From Rhizobiales bacterium TNE-4 (GTDB lineage: Bacteria; Pseudomonadota; Alphaproteobacteria; Rhizobiales; Beijerinckiaceae): a DNA stretch of 64,000 nucleotides. A model generated the notes under the pieces. It was not told the DNA's origin. It ran no database searches and saw only the letters and a program-made list of their open reading frames with translations. The first letter of the stretch is position 1. Each line of letters begins with the position of its first letter. The DNA lies in NCBI GenBank assembly GCA_019083985.1, contig JAHRCV010000003.1, positions 62,001-126,000 of the forward strand. Reading direction: 5' to 3'. Of the stretch, positions 21,885-33,032 are shown piece after piece. The position numbers and the translations under genes were made by a program.

Positions 21885-24845
21885 TCAGGCAGAGAAGGCT
21901 TCGTCGAGGAAGGCTTGCAGCTGCGCGAGATGTTTCGACATAAGCCCCGTCGCGGTGGCGGCGGAGGCCGGGCGGCCGGCGTAACGGGCGCGCTTCACCT
22001 TGCAGCCCGCATGCTGGAGAACCCATTCGAGATAAGGATCGACGAAGGACCATGAGCCCATGTTTTTCGGCTCTTCCTGGCACCACACCACATCCGCATT
22101 CTTGAAGCGCGACAATTCGGCCGCCAGCGCCTTCACCGGGAACGGATAGAGCTGCTCGACACGCATGATGTAGACATCATCGATGCCGCGCTTTTCGCGC
22201 TCTTCGTAAAGATCGTAATAGACCTTGCCCGAGCACAGGATGACGCGGCGGATCTTGTTGTCCTTTACGAGCTTGATTTTTTCGCCCTTCAGGAACTGCG
22301 CGTCGTCCCACAGAATACGGTGGAACGAGGTGCCTTCGCCCATCTCGTCGAGACGGGACACGGCGCGCTTGTGACGCAGAAGCGATTTCGGCGTCATCAA
22401 AATCAGCGGCTTGCGGAAATCGCGCTTCAGCTGGCGGCGGAGAATATGGAAGTAATTCGCCGGCGTCGTGCAATTGGCAACCTGCATATTGTCTTCCGCG
22501 CACATCTGCAGATAGCGCTCGAGACGGGCGGAGGAATGCTCCGGTCCTTGGCCTTCATAGCCATGCGGCAAAAGGCAGACGAGGCCGGACATGCGCAACC
22601 ATTTGCGTTCGCCCGATGAGATGAATTGGTCAAACACGACCTGCGCACCATTGGCGAAGTCGCCAAACTGTGCTTCCCACATCACGAGTGCATTCGGCTC
22701 GGCAAGCGAATAGCCATATTCGAACCCAAGCACGGCTTCTTCTGAGAGCATCGAATTGATGACTTCATACTTGCCTTGGCCGGGGCCAATATTGCTGAGC
22801 GGCTTGTAACGCTTTTCAGTCACCTGATCGATCAGCACCGAATGGCGCTGCGAGAAGGTACCGCGTTCGCAATCCTGACCGGAGAGACGCACGCGCGCAC
22901 CGGTCTTCAAGATCGTGCCGAATGCCAAAGCTTCTGCCGTGGCCCAATCGATCCCTTCGCCGGTTTCGATGGCCTTGCGGCGATTGTCCATGAAACGTTG
23001 GATCGTCTTATGGATGTTGAAGCCTTCCGGCACTTCCGTGATCTTCTCGCCAATCTCGCGTAGTTCGGCGAGTGGCACACCGGTCTGACCACGGCGCGGA
23101 TCGTCCTGCGTTTCCGACGAGACGACCTTCAGGCCCGACCAGCGACCATCGAGCCAATCCGCCTTATTCGGCTTATAGGCTTGGCCCGCTTCATATTCGG
23201 CTTCAAGGCGCGTGCGCCAATCAGCCTTCATCTTGTCGAATTCGCCCTGCGTGATCACGCCTTCGGCGATGAGCTTGTCGGCATAAAGTTCCGTCGTCGT
23301 TTTGTGCGAACGGATCTTTTTGTACATCAGCGGCTGTGTGAACGCCGGCTCGTCGCCCTCATTATGGCCGAAGCGGCGATAGCAGAACATGTCGATGACG
23401 ACAGGCTTATGGAATTGCTGGCGGAATTCGGTGGCAACTTTCGCCGCGAATACGACCGCTTCCGGATCATCACCATTCACGTGGAAAATCGGCGCTTCGA
23501 TCATCTTCGCCACATCCGACGGATAGGGCGAGGAGCGTGAGAAGCGCGGATAGGTCGTGAAACCGATCTGGTTGTTGATGATGAAATGCACAGAACCACC
23601 CGTGCGGTGACCCTTCAGGCCTGAAAGACCCAAGCACTCCGCAACCACACCCTGACCGGCGAACGCCGCGTCGCCATGGATCAGGAGAGGCATCACGCTC
23701 GAACGCGTATCCTTGTCGCCATGCTGGTCCTGCTTGGCGCGCACCTTGCCGAGCACAACCGGGTCGACGATTTCAAGATGCGACGGATTGGCGGTCAGCG
23801 AGAGATGGATCGTGTTGCCATCGAAGACGCGGTCCGAAGACGCGCCGAGATGGTATTTCACGTCGCCCGAACCTTCGACGTCGTCAGGTGCGTAAGAACC
23901 ACCCTTGAATTCATGGAACAAGGCGCGGTGCGGCTTCGACATCACCTGCGTAAGCACGTTCAAGCGACCGCGATGGGCCATGCCGAACACGATTTCACGC
24001 ACGCCGAGATTGCCACCGCGCTTGATGATCTGTTCGAGCGCGGGAACGAGCGATTCGCCGCCATCGAGACCAAAGCGCTTGGTGCCCGTATATTTGACGT
24101 CGATGAATTTTTCGAAGCCTTCGGCCTCGACGAGCTTGTTGAGGATCGCGCGCTTGCCTTCACGGGTGAACGCAATTTCCTTATCCGGACCTTCGATGCG
24201 TTCCTGAATCCACGCCTTCTCGGCGGGATTAGAAATGTGCATGAACTCCCAGCCGATTGTCGAGCAATAGGTGCGCTTCAAGATCGCGAGCATTTCGCGG
24301 ATCGTCGCATATTCGAGCCCGAGCACATGATCGATGAAGATCTTGCGGTCCCAATCCGCTTCAGTGAAGCCATAGCTCGACGGATCAAGCTCTTCATGAT
24401 CCTTGCGCGGTTCGATCGCGAGCGGATCAAGATCGGCGTGCAGATGGCCGCGCATACGGTAGGCGCGGATCATCATCAGCGCGCGGACGGAATCGCGCGT
24501 GGCCTGCATCAGCTCAACCGGGGTAACGCCGCCCTTGGCGTCAGCCTTCTGCTTCAGCTTGTCAGTCACGATCTTATCGACCTGCGCCCAATTACCATCA
24601 AGCGCGGAGACCAATTCGCCATTGGCGTGGATCGGCCAGTTCGGCTTTTTCCATGACGCGCCCTTGGCGCTTTTTTCAACGGCGTTCGGATCGTCGTTCA
24701 GCGCAGCGAAGAATTCACGCCATTCGGCATCAACCGAAGACGGATCCTTTTGATACCGCGCATAGAGATCTTCGATATAGGTGGCATTGCCACCGTAGAG
24801 AAACGAGGTCGCGAGAAAAGCGTCGTTTTGATCCTGGCGTGCCAT
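21885..24845 (-). CDS. sucA: 2-oxoglutarate dehydrogenase E1
   Basis: A 986-residue thiamine diphosphate enzyme. The N-terminal E2-binding motif (FLYGGNATYIEDLYARYQ), the TPP-binding segment GDAAFAGQGVV, HRTGGSVHFIINNQIGFTT and RRFGHNEGDEPAFTQP, and the C-terminal transketolase-like part with EAQFGDFANGAQVVFDQ are complete. It decarboxylates 2-oxoglutarate. The ATG at 24845 with GGGTGG upstream is preferred to the GTG at 24854. Confidence 0.97.
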   Translation of the reverse strand: MARQDQNDAFLATSFLYGGNATYIEDLYARYQKDPSSVDAEWREFFAALNDDPNAVEKSAKGASWKKPNWPIHANGELVSALDGNWAQVDKIVTDKLKQKADAKGGVTPVELMQATRDSVRALMMIRAYRMRGHLHADLDPLAIEPRKDHEELDPSSYGFTEADWDRKIFIDHVLGLEYATIREMLAILKRTYCSTIGWEFMHISNPAEKAWIQERIEGPDKEIAFTREGKRAILNKLVEAEGFEKFIDVKYTGTKRFGLDGGESLVPALEQIIKRGGNLGVREIVFGMAHRGRLNVLTQVMSKPHRALFHEFKGGSYAPDDVEGSGDVKYHLGASSDRVFDGNTIHLSLTANPSHLEIVDPVVLGKVRAKQDQHGDKDTRSSVMPLLIHGDAAFAGQGVVAECLGLSGLKGHRTGGSVHFIINNQIGFTTYPRFSRSSPYPSDVAKMIEAPIFHVNGDDPEAVVFAAKVATEFRQQFHKPVVIDMFCYRRFGHNEGDEPAFTQPLMYKKIRSHKTTTELYADKLIAEGVITQGEFDKMKADWRTRLEAEYEAGQAYKPNKADWLDGRWSGLKVVSSETQDDPRRGQTGVPLAELREIGEKITEVPEGFNIHKTIQRFMDNRRKAIETGEGIDWATAEALAFGTILKTGARVRLSGQDCERGTFSQRHSVLIDQVTEKRYKPLSNIGPGQGKYEVINSMLSEEAVLGFEYGYSLAEPNALVMWEAQFGDFANGAQVVFDQFISSGERKWLRMSGLVCLLPHGYEGQGPEHSSARLERYLQMCAEDNMQVANCTTPANYFHILRRQLKRDFRKPLILMTPKSLLRHKRAVSRLDEMGEGTSFHRILWDDAQFLKGEKIKLVKDNKIRRVILCSGKVYYDLYEEREKRGIDDVYIMRVEQLYPFPVKALAAELSRFKNADVVWCQEEPKNMGSWSFVDPYLEWVLQHAGCKVKRARYAGRPASAATATGLMSKHLAQLQAFLDEAFSA

Positions 24846-24913
24846 GGCAACCACCCTTGATGAAGATCCACCCGAGAAATGCGCCGGTTGATCCGGCGGC
24901 CGTCCGTGAGAGA

Positions 24914-24940
24914 CGACCGGCCCTTGATGCGAGCCGGTCG
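24914..24940 (-). other. Intercistronic hairpin between sucD and sucA
   Basis: Perfect 8-bp stem CGACCGGC/GCCGGTCG with an 11-base loop in the 108-base gap; no T-run on the minus strand. It could stabilise or mark processed mRNA segments. A second stem GCCGG/CCGGC follows closer to sucA. Confidence 0.5.
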
Positions 24941-24953
24941 TGTCGTTTTTGCG

Positions 24954-25837
24954 TCAGCCCTTGAGGACGTCGACGAGTGTCTTGCCGAGACGGGCCGGCG
25001 ACGGCGAGACGCGAATGCCCGCTGCTTCCATGGCAGCGATCTTGTCTTCCGCGCCGCCCTTGCCGCCGGAGATGATGGCGCCTGCATGGCCCATGCGACG
25101 TCCGGGAGGCGCTGTGCGGCCCGCGATAAAGCCGACCGTCGGCTTCTTGCGGCCACGCTTGGCTTCGTCAGCGAGGAATTGCGCCGCGTCTTCTTCGGCC
25201 GAGCCGCCGATTTCACCGATCATGATGATCGATTCCGTCTTTGGATCAGCGAGGAACATCTCAAGCACGTCAATGAATTCGGTGCCCTTGACCGGATCGC
25301 CGCCAATGCCAACCGCCGTCGTCTGGCCGAGGCCTTCCTGCGTGGTCTGGAACACGGCTTCATAGGTCAACGTGCCGGAGCGCGAGACGATGCCGACATT
25401 GCCCTTCTTAAAGATGTTGCCGGGCATGATGCCGATCTTGCATTCACCCGCTGTCATCACGCCCGGGCAGTTCGGCCCGATGAGACGCGACTTCGAGCCA
25501 ATGAGCGAGCGCTTCACGCGCACCATGTCGAGCACCGGGATGCCTTCAGTGATGCACACGATGAGCGGAATTTCCGCATCAATCGCTTCGCAGATCGCGT
25601 CTGCTGCACCCGGCGGCGGAACATAGATCACGGACGCATCAGCACCGGTCTTGGCGCGCGCTTCGACGACCGTGTCGAACACGGGCAAGCCGAGATGCGT
25701 GGAACCGCCTTTGCCGGGCGAGGTGCCGCCGACCATCTTGGTGCCGTAAGCGATGGCCTGTTCCGAATGGAACGTGCCGTTCTTGCCGGTGAAACCTTGG
25801 CAAATAACTTTAGTGTTGGCGTCGATCAGGACGGACA

Positions 25838-25838
<1 letters not shown>
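24954..25838 (-). CDS. sucD: Succinyl-CoA synthetase alpha subunit
   Basis: A 294-residue subunit with CoA-binding Rossmann fold ([16 protein letters not shown]), the active-site His region ([20 protein letters not shown], phospho-histidine in GHAGA) and a complete C-terminus. Substrate-level phosphorylation in the TCA cycle. Its ATG overlaps the sucC stop by one base (TAATG), so translation is likely coupled and the two subunits are made in equal amount. Confidence 0.98.
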
Positions 25839-27037
<1,199 letters not shown>

Positions 27038-27067
27038 GCGACTCTCCTCGAGTCAGTGTGGGTGGGA

Positions 27068-27089
27068 GGCCGCGCAAAGTGGCGCGGCC
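27068..27089 (-). other. Intercistronic hairpin between mdh and sucC
   Basis: Perfect 8-bp stem GGCCGCGC/GCGCGGCC with a 6-base loop, no T-run. Possibly a processing or attenuation element that sets the mdh to suc ratio. Confidence 0.5.
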
Positions 27090-27105
27090 TTGAACATCGC
27101 GCGAA

Positions 27106-28101
<996 letters not shown>

Positions 28102-28144
28102 TCAAAGGTTTAGGGGGCAAAACCGTTCCGTTTGAGCCGGGCCA

Positions 28145-28173
28145 CCCATAGCCGCGCGATCGAACCGCTTCAA
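28145..28173 (-). promoter_or_regulatory. Candidate promoter of the mdh operon
   Basis: Minus strand TTGAAG (28173-28168), 17 bases, TATGGG (28150-28145), leaving a leader of about 65 bases before mdh. Moderate match to consensus. Confidence 0.35.
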
Positions 28174-28299
28174 GTTCAGCGAAAGACGTAGAAACCCGCA
28201 TAAAAGCCGGGGTTGAGGGGGCAAAAAGAGGAAAAAAGCCCCGATTCTTCAAAGGTTAGCTGTTCAAAGAGAGTGTCACAAAGGGAGCTCGAAAAAAAT

Positions 28300-28330
28300 G
28301 TTACAAAAAACATTTTTTGTCATTTGTAAC
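28300..28330. promoter_or_regulatory. Nested AT-rich palindromes between the TetR gene and mdh
   Basis: GTTACAAA (28300-28307) pairs with TTTGTAAC (28323-28330), and inside it ACAAAAAA/TTTTTTGT (28303-28320). On the minus strand the outer repeat is followed by ATTTTTTT. It may be a binding site or a weak terminator of the TetR gene; the AT-rich stem makes an operator as likely. Confidence 0.45.
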
Positions 28331-28340
28331 GTGTTTTTAG

Positions 28341-28937
28341 TCACACCGAACCCGCCTTCAGCGCCCGAATTGCGGCGCCAAACGCCGCCAACGCCCGGTT
28401 GTCCCATATTCGGCGGCTCGTCTCCCGGTCGGTCTCGACCGGCTGCGGCGTAACAAAACGATAGGCGGCATCAAACACAAGCGCGAGCGCCCGCTCACGG
28501 CTCTTGACCGGAAAGGTGCCTGCCCCGATCCCTTCTTCAACGACCCGTTCGACAAGGGTGCGCACCCGCGAACGATGGCGGCGCGCTACGTCCCGCCCCT
28601 CGGCAAAGGCTTCGGCAAACAGGCGGAACAAATTGGGCTCGACTTTGGCCCGGTCGCGCAGGGCGGCGGCAAGGGCCACCAGCATACGCTCAAGCTTGTC
28701 ATCGGCCGGGTCAGGCGCGCCGGCCGCATCGGTGAGAAGCGCATCAAGCGGCCTGAGCCATTGCGCGCTCACCGCGTCGGCGAGTGCGGTTTTGGAGGGA
28801 AAATAGCGATAGACATTGGCATGCGTCATACCCGCTTCGCGGGCGACGCCGACAACGGTCAGCCGCTCGATGCCGAAGCGGCGGACATGCTCCTCCGCAA
28901 TGACGAGAAGCCGCGTGTCTGAACTCTCCATGCTCAT
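28341..28937 (-). CDS. TetR-family transcriptional regulator
   Basis: A 198-residue protein with an N-terminal TetR DNA-binding domain (about 8-55: RLLVIAEEHVRRFGIERLTV, then VAREAGMTHANVYRYFPSK) and an all-helical ligand-binding domain. The C-terminal half resembles TetR_C_7-type or BetI-like folds but the ligand cannot be predicted. It is divergent from the NRAMP-type transporter with only 47 bases between the chosen starts, so control of that transporter is the natural hypothesis. ATG at 28931 is an alternative start. No clear ribosome binding site. Confidence 0.88.
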   Translation of the reverse strand: MSMESSDTRLLVIAEEHVRRFGIERLTVVGVAREAGMTHANVYRYFPSKTALADAVSAQWLRPLDALLTDAAGAPDPADDKLERMLVALAAALRDRAKVEPNLFRLFAEAFAEGRDVARRHRSRVRTLVERVVEEGIGAGTFPVKSRERALALVFDAAYRFVTPQPVETDRETSRRIWDNRALAAFGAAIRALKAGSV

Positions 28938-28984
28938 CGGACGTATGTATCATGGGCGCGGGCTTAGGCAGGAGTAGAAAGCGC

Positions 28985-30283
28985 GTGGCGCCAACCGGAG
29001 AGAACGGGGCCGCAACCCCATCGAGCCCGCCTCGCAAAAAATCGTGGCTGGCGAAGCTGGGTCCCGGGCTCGTCGCAGGCGCGGCCGACGATGACCCCTC
29101 CGGCATCGCCACCTATTCGCAGGCGGGCGCGCAATTTGGCACCGGCCAACTCTGGAGCGTTGTTCTCTCCTTCCCTTTCATGATGGCGATTCAATTGGTG
29201 GCGGCCCGCATTGGTCGCGGCACCGGCAAGGGCATCATCGCGGCCGCACGCGAGATGGCACCTAAACCACTCCTGACTGCCCTCACGCTGGCAATCCTGA
29301 TCGTGAACACAATCAACATTGCGGCCGATCTTGCAGCGATGGGCGAAGCTGTTGAGTTGATTGCTGGTGGTTCACGCATTCTGTACGCGATGGGCTTTGG
29401 CGCATTCTGCGCGGCGCTTGAGATCTTTGTCCCCTATCGGCGCTACTCACCTGTGCTGAAAGCCTTAACCCTCGTGCTGTTCGTCTATGTGGCCGTGGTT
29501 CTGACAGTGACAATCGACTGGTCTCACGTGCTCCGCGCCACATTGATTCCATCGCTCCGTTTCAGCCATGATTATCTTCTCACACTGATCGCTGTCTTTG
29601 GTACAACGATTAGCCCTTATGTTTTTGTATGGCAGGCAGCGCAAGAAACCGAAGACATGCGGATCGGTCATGATCGGCCGGTTGCGCGCGATGGCTCACA
29701 AGCACACCGCCAAAGCCGGCGCGTGCTCATTGATACGATTGTCGGCATGGCGTTTTCGAATGCGATTGCCTTCTGCATCATGCTGACCGCGGCTGTGACA
29801 TTGTTTCCTGCGGGACAACACGAGATCAAAACGGCGGCAGAAGCGGCCGGCGCTTTGCGTCCACTCGCTGGCGAATGGACATTTCTTCTTTTTGCTTCAG
29901 GCATTATCGGCACGGGCTTGTTGGCAGTTCCGGTGCTCGCCGGTTCGACCGCCTATGCCGTCGCTGACTTGATGAAATGGCACGCAACACTTGAAGCGCG
30001 ACCCGGCCGTGCGCGCGGATTTTATTGGATCATTGCACTGGCCACGCTCGGCGGCGCAACGATCTGTTTGTTTGAGCTCAATCCAATCCGGATGCTGTTC
30101 TGGTCGGCCGTCATCAATGGGTTTGCGGCTGTACCCATCATGCTCTTGATGATGGTGATCGTCGCACGTCAGCGCATCATGGGCGCCTTCGTCGCAAGCC
30201 GCGCTTTAACTTTTGCAGGAGGGCTTGCAACGGCAATGATGACGATTGCGGTGCTCGCTCTCATCATCGCTAACCTGATCTAA
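28985..30283 (+). CDS. NRAMP-related divalent metal transporter with non-canonical motifs
   Basis: A 432-residue, roughly 11-helix membrane protein of the NRAMP/SLC11 superfamily. The first helix carries DDDPSGIATYSQAG where canonical Mn/Fe transporters have DPGN, and helix 6 reads GTTISPYVFVWQAAQE where they have the metal-binding Met of the MPH motif. Loss of this Met is a feature of members that do not handle Mn/Fe in the usual way. The start is probably GTG at 28985 with GGAG ten bases upstream; the frame opens at ATG 28952, which has no site. Divergent from a TetR regulator, tail to tail with zapE. Confidence 0.85.
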   Translation: MAPTGENGAATPSSPPRKKSWLAKLGPGLVAGAADDDPSGIATYSQAGAQFGTGQLWSVVLSFPFMMAIQLVAARIGRGTGKGIIAAAREMAPKPLLTALTLAILIVNTINIAADLAAMGEAVELIAGGSRILYAMGFGAFCAALEIFVPYRRYSPVLKALTLVLFVYVAVVLTVTIDWSHVLRATLIPSLRFSHDYLLTLIAVFGTTISPYVFVWQAAQETEDMRIGHDRPVARDGSQAHRQSRRVLIDTIVGMAFSNAIAFCIMLTAAVTLFPAGQHEIKTAAEAAGALRPLAGEWTFLLFASGIIGTGLLAVPVLAGSTAYAVADLMKWHATLEARPGRARGFYWIIALATLGGATICLFELNPIRMLFWSAVINGFAAVPIMLLMMVIVARQRIMGAFVASRALTFAGGLATAMMTIAVLALIIANLI

Positions 30284-31480
30284 TCAGGTCTCGACAAGTC
30301 CTGCACTGCTGCCGCCCAGATGAACGCGGCCATGCGGCAGGGCCAGATAATCATGCGATCGCATTTCGATGAGGCGTGATGCTGTGCGATCAAATTCGAA
30401 GGCTTCGCGCCCGCTTGTTGCCTGATAAAGTTCTGTCGGCTCTGCTGCAGCGGACGCAATCAGCTTGGTCTGCGTATCGTAAAGTTCATCAATCAGCAGA
30501 ATGAATCGTTTCGCTTCATTGCGTTTCTCGATGTTCATCACGGGGATATCATCGAGAATGAGCGTATGGAATTTTTCGGCCAGGGCCAGATAATCGGACG
30601 CACCAAGGGGCTTGGCACAGAGATCGTCAAAGGAGGCACGCGCCACGCCGCGCACGCCCTGCGGCACGATGAAATCATGGCCCTTGACGGACAGTGTGAC
30701 GGAGGGGCCGACGCGTTCGCCCGTGAGTTTGAAAAAGGCTTCATCCAGCGCCGCGCGCGCATGCTGATCCGATGGCACATACCAGACGGGTGCGCCACCG
30801 AGTTTTTCCAGCCGAAAATCGGTGCGTGAATCGAGTTCGACGATAGCCATCCGCTCTTGTAGCAATGCGATGAATGGCAGGAACAAAGCGCGGTTGAGGC
30901 CCCCTTCATAAAGGCGTGAAGGTTCGACATTCGAGGTGCAGACCACCGTGACGCCCTGCGCAAAAAGTGCGGTGAAGAGCCGTCCCAAAATCATGGCGTC
31001 GGCAATATCGGTGACCGTGAATTCGTCGAAACACAAAAGCCGCGCTTCAGCCGCCACGTCGGCAGCGACAGGCGGGATCGGATCGGTATCTTTCACCGCG
31101 CCTGCTTTCACCTTTTGCCGAAACGCAAAAATGCGGGCGTGAATATCCGCCATGAAGGCGTGGAAATGGACCCGCTTTTTCGGTGTGACCTTCGTCACAT
31201 CATAAAAAAGCTCCATCAGCATCGTCTTGCCGCGGCCCACCGATCCCCAGATATAGAGCCCCTTCACCGGTGCCGGGGGCTTCTTGCCGAACAGCCAGCC
31301 GAGCGCCGAACCTTTGCGTGCAAGTTGCGCCTCAGCCAATTTGGCCGCGAGGTCATCCAGACGCTCGGCCAGCGTGAGCTGGGCCGGATCGCGTTCAAGC
31401 GCGCCGCGCTGGGCCAAAGCATTGTAACGGGCGAGAACGCTGGGCAACGGCCGGTCTCTCTCAAACGATGCGGCGCTCAT
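30284..31480 (-). CDS. zapE: Cell division AAA+ ATPase ZapE (AFG1-like)
   Basis: A 398-residue AFG1/ZapE ATPase. Walker A GSVGRGKTMLMELFYD, the FHAFMADIH segment and Walker B LLCFDEFTVTDIADAMI are intact, followed by FTALFAQGVTVVCTSNV. ZapE binds FtsZ rings in E. coli during constriction; mitochondrial AFG1 acts in protein quality control. In rhizobia the gene is often just before mdh; here the TetR and transporter genes are inserted between them. Its stop is directly adjacent to the transporter stop on the other strand. Confidence 0.93.
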   Translation of the reverse strand: MSAASFERDRPLPSVLARYNALAQRGALERDPAQLTLAERLDDLAAKLAEAQLARKGSALGWLFGKKPPAPVKGLYIWGSVGRGKTMLMELFYDVTKVTPKKRVHFHAFMADIHARIFAFRQKVKAGAVKDTDPIPPVAADVAAEARLLCFDEFTVTDIADAMILGRLFTALFAQGVTVVCTSNVEPSRLYEGGLNRALFLPFIALLQERMAIVELDSRTDFRLEKLGGAPVWYVPSDQHARAALDEAFFKLTGERVGPSVTLSVKGHDFIVPQGVRGVARASFDDLCAKPLGASDYLALAEKFHTLILDDIPVMNIEKRNEAKRFILLIDELYDTQTKLIASAAAEPTELYQATSGREAFEFDRTASRLIEMRSHDYLALPHGRVHLGGSSAGLVET

Positions 31481-31682
31481 AGCGCATCGGTGGTGCGGCA
31501 GAAACCCCTGGGCAGAAAATGCAGCAATGCCCGCTCTGCGAGCAATTGCCCAACATTGCTCCTTGCTGTCACTGTCCTGCCAAGTTTAGCTGATATTGCA
31601 TCGCACAATAAACGATTCGCTCGGTTGAGCGGGCTTGGGAGAAGACGCCTTCGGACAACCGCAGGTGCGGAGGACGAAGGAT

Positions 31683-32282
31683 ATGACAGAGAATGCGGCC
31701 GCCCCAGGCCATATTCGTAAGCTATGGCCAGCCGATTTGCCGGAATTCCGCCGCCACCTGATGCGGCTTGATGCGGATAGCCGCCGGGCACGCTTTGCCA
31801 TGGCAGCGAGCGATGAATTCTTGGCCACCTATGCCGAGACGGCCTTTGCGCTCGACACACTCCTGTTTGGCTATATCGAGCAGGGTGAACTGCGCGGCGT
31901 CGCGGAGCTGCGCATGCTGTCTGGCCAGCGCTCGCGCATGGCTGAAGCTGCCTTCAGCGTCGAGCCTGAATATCGGCATCGCGGCATTGGCGCGGGCCTG
32001 ATGGAGCATGTGGTTCTCGCGGCCCGCAACCGCGGCATCAGACGGCTTTATATGAGTTGCCTTGGCTTGAACCGGGCGATGCAAGCGCTGGCCCGCCGAT
32101 TTTCCGCCGAACTGGTCTTTGAATCGGAGGATGTGCTCGGCATTGTTGAGGCCCCTGCGCCGACAACTGGCACGCTGATGCAAGAGGCTGTGACCAATGC
32201 AGGCAGCTTTGCCACCGCTATTCTCGACCTTCAGCAAAAATGGTGGCAGCGCTACGCTTTCCTCCGCCCCCGCACGCCCTAG
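31683..32282 (+). CDS. GNAT-family N-acetyltransferase
   Basis: A 199-residue protein. The acetyl-CoA-binding segment reads VEPEYRHRGIGAGLMEHVVLAARNRGI (Q/RxxGxG/A pattern) near residues 98-125, preceded by the GVAELR strand. Acceptor unknown. The ATG at 31683 has GGAGGACGAAGG upstream; an earlier in-frame ATG at 31635 is less likely. It points away from zapE. Confidence 0.85.
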   Translation: MTENAAAPGHIRKLWPADLPEFRRHLMRLDADSRRARFAMAASDEFLATYAETAFALDTLLFGYIEQGELRGVAELRMLSGQRSRMAEAAFSVEPEYRHRGIGAGLMEHVVLAARNRGIRRLYMSCLGLNRAMQALARRFSAELVFESEDVLGIVEAPAPTTGTLMQEAVTNAGSFATAILDLQQKWWQRYAFLRPRTP

Positions 32283-32326
32283 TTGAAGCCTGCGCTATTT
32301 TGCGCAGGGTTGGACGGAGCCTTTCA

Positions 32327-32704
32327 ATGACCATTGCCCTTTGGTGCGTTTTGATTGCCGGGTTGATGCCCATCGTCGTCGCAGGCCTGTCGAAGGCGCG
32401 CGGCAACTACGACAATGCCGATCCGCGCCGCTCGATGTTGGTCACTGAGGGCATTCAGCGCCGCCTCTATGACGCCCACAACAATTGCTTCGAAGCATTC
32501 CCGCTCTTCGCGGCGGGCGTGATCATGGCAGAGATTTACGAGACGCCGGGCTCGACCATCGATGTCTTGGCCGTCGCCTTCGTCGTCCTCCGGTGTCTCT
32601 ACGTGGCTGCCTATGCCACCGACCGCGCGACGGCGCGCTCTTGGCTTTGGACCGGCGCGCTGGTCTGCACCATCGCGATTTTTACAAGCCCGGCATGGAG
32701 CTAA
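32327..32704 (+). CDS. MAPEG-family membrane protein
   Basis: A 125-residue protein with four predicted transmembrane helices and the MAPEG pattern RRLYDAHNNCFEAFPLFAAGV (the family's N-x-x-E in helix 2). The family includes microsomal glutathione transferases and eicosanoid enzymes; bacterial members are mostly uncharacterised. ATG at 32327 has GGAG seven bases upstream. Confidence 0.85.
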   Translation: MTIALWCVLIAGLMPIVVAGLSKARGNYDNADPRRSMLVTEGIQRRLYDAHNNCFEAFPLFAAGVIMAEIYETPGSTIDVLAVAFVVLRCLYVAAYATDRATARSWLWTGALVCTIAIFTSPAWS

Positions 32705-32713
32705 GAATTTCCC

Positions 32714-32763
32714 TTGCGTCATGAAGGGCGGACCGCTATACATGTTCCATATATGGGACATGT
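32714..32763 (+). promoter_or_regulatory. yefM-yoeB promoter with overlapping palindromic operator
   Basis: TTGCGT (32714-32719), 17 bases, TATACA (32737-32742). A 24-bp palindrome, ACATGT ... CCATATATGG ... ACATGT (32740-32763), with one mismatched pair, overlaps the -10 box and the expected start site. This is the position used by YefM/Phd repressors. Confidence 0.75.
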
Positions 32764-32777
32764 TAGAGGCTTAGGCC

Positions 32778-33032
32778 ATGCGCGTCGTGAACTTCACCGA
32801 TGCAAGGAACAATCTGAAGTCCGTCATTGACGACGTCGTCAATGATGCCGACTTCACGGTGATTGCCCGGCGCGACGCGCCCGATGCGGTTGTGATGTCG
32901 CTCGACACGTTTAACAGCATTATGGAAACGGCTCATTTGTTGAAGTCACCTGCGAACGCAGAGTGGCTTGCGCGTTCGATCGAAGAATACCGCCACGGTA
33001 AGGCGATCGAGCGTGCTTTAAGCGATGATTAG
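32778..33032 (+). CDS. yefM: YefM-type antitoxin (Phd/YefM family)
   Basis: An 84-residue protein with the family fold: MRVVNFTDARNNLKSVIDDV, VIARRDAPDAVVMSLDTFNSI, then a disordered C-terminal toxin-binding part (EEYRHGKAIERAL). It neutralises YoeB and represses the operon through the palindrome upstream. AGAGG precedes the ATG by nine bases. Overlaps the toxin start by eight bases. Confidence 0.93.
   Translation: MRVVNFTDARNNLKSVIDDVVNDADFTVIARRDAPDAVVMSLDTFNSIMETAHLLKSPANAEWLARSIEEYRHGKAIERALSDD

Noticed and set aside
28300-28330. Treating the AT-rich dyad as a certain terminator
   Set aside because: The stem has few GC pairs although T-rich sequence follows on the minus strand; listed as a regulatory site of unknown role instead.
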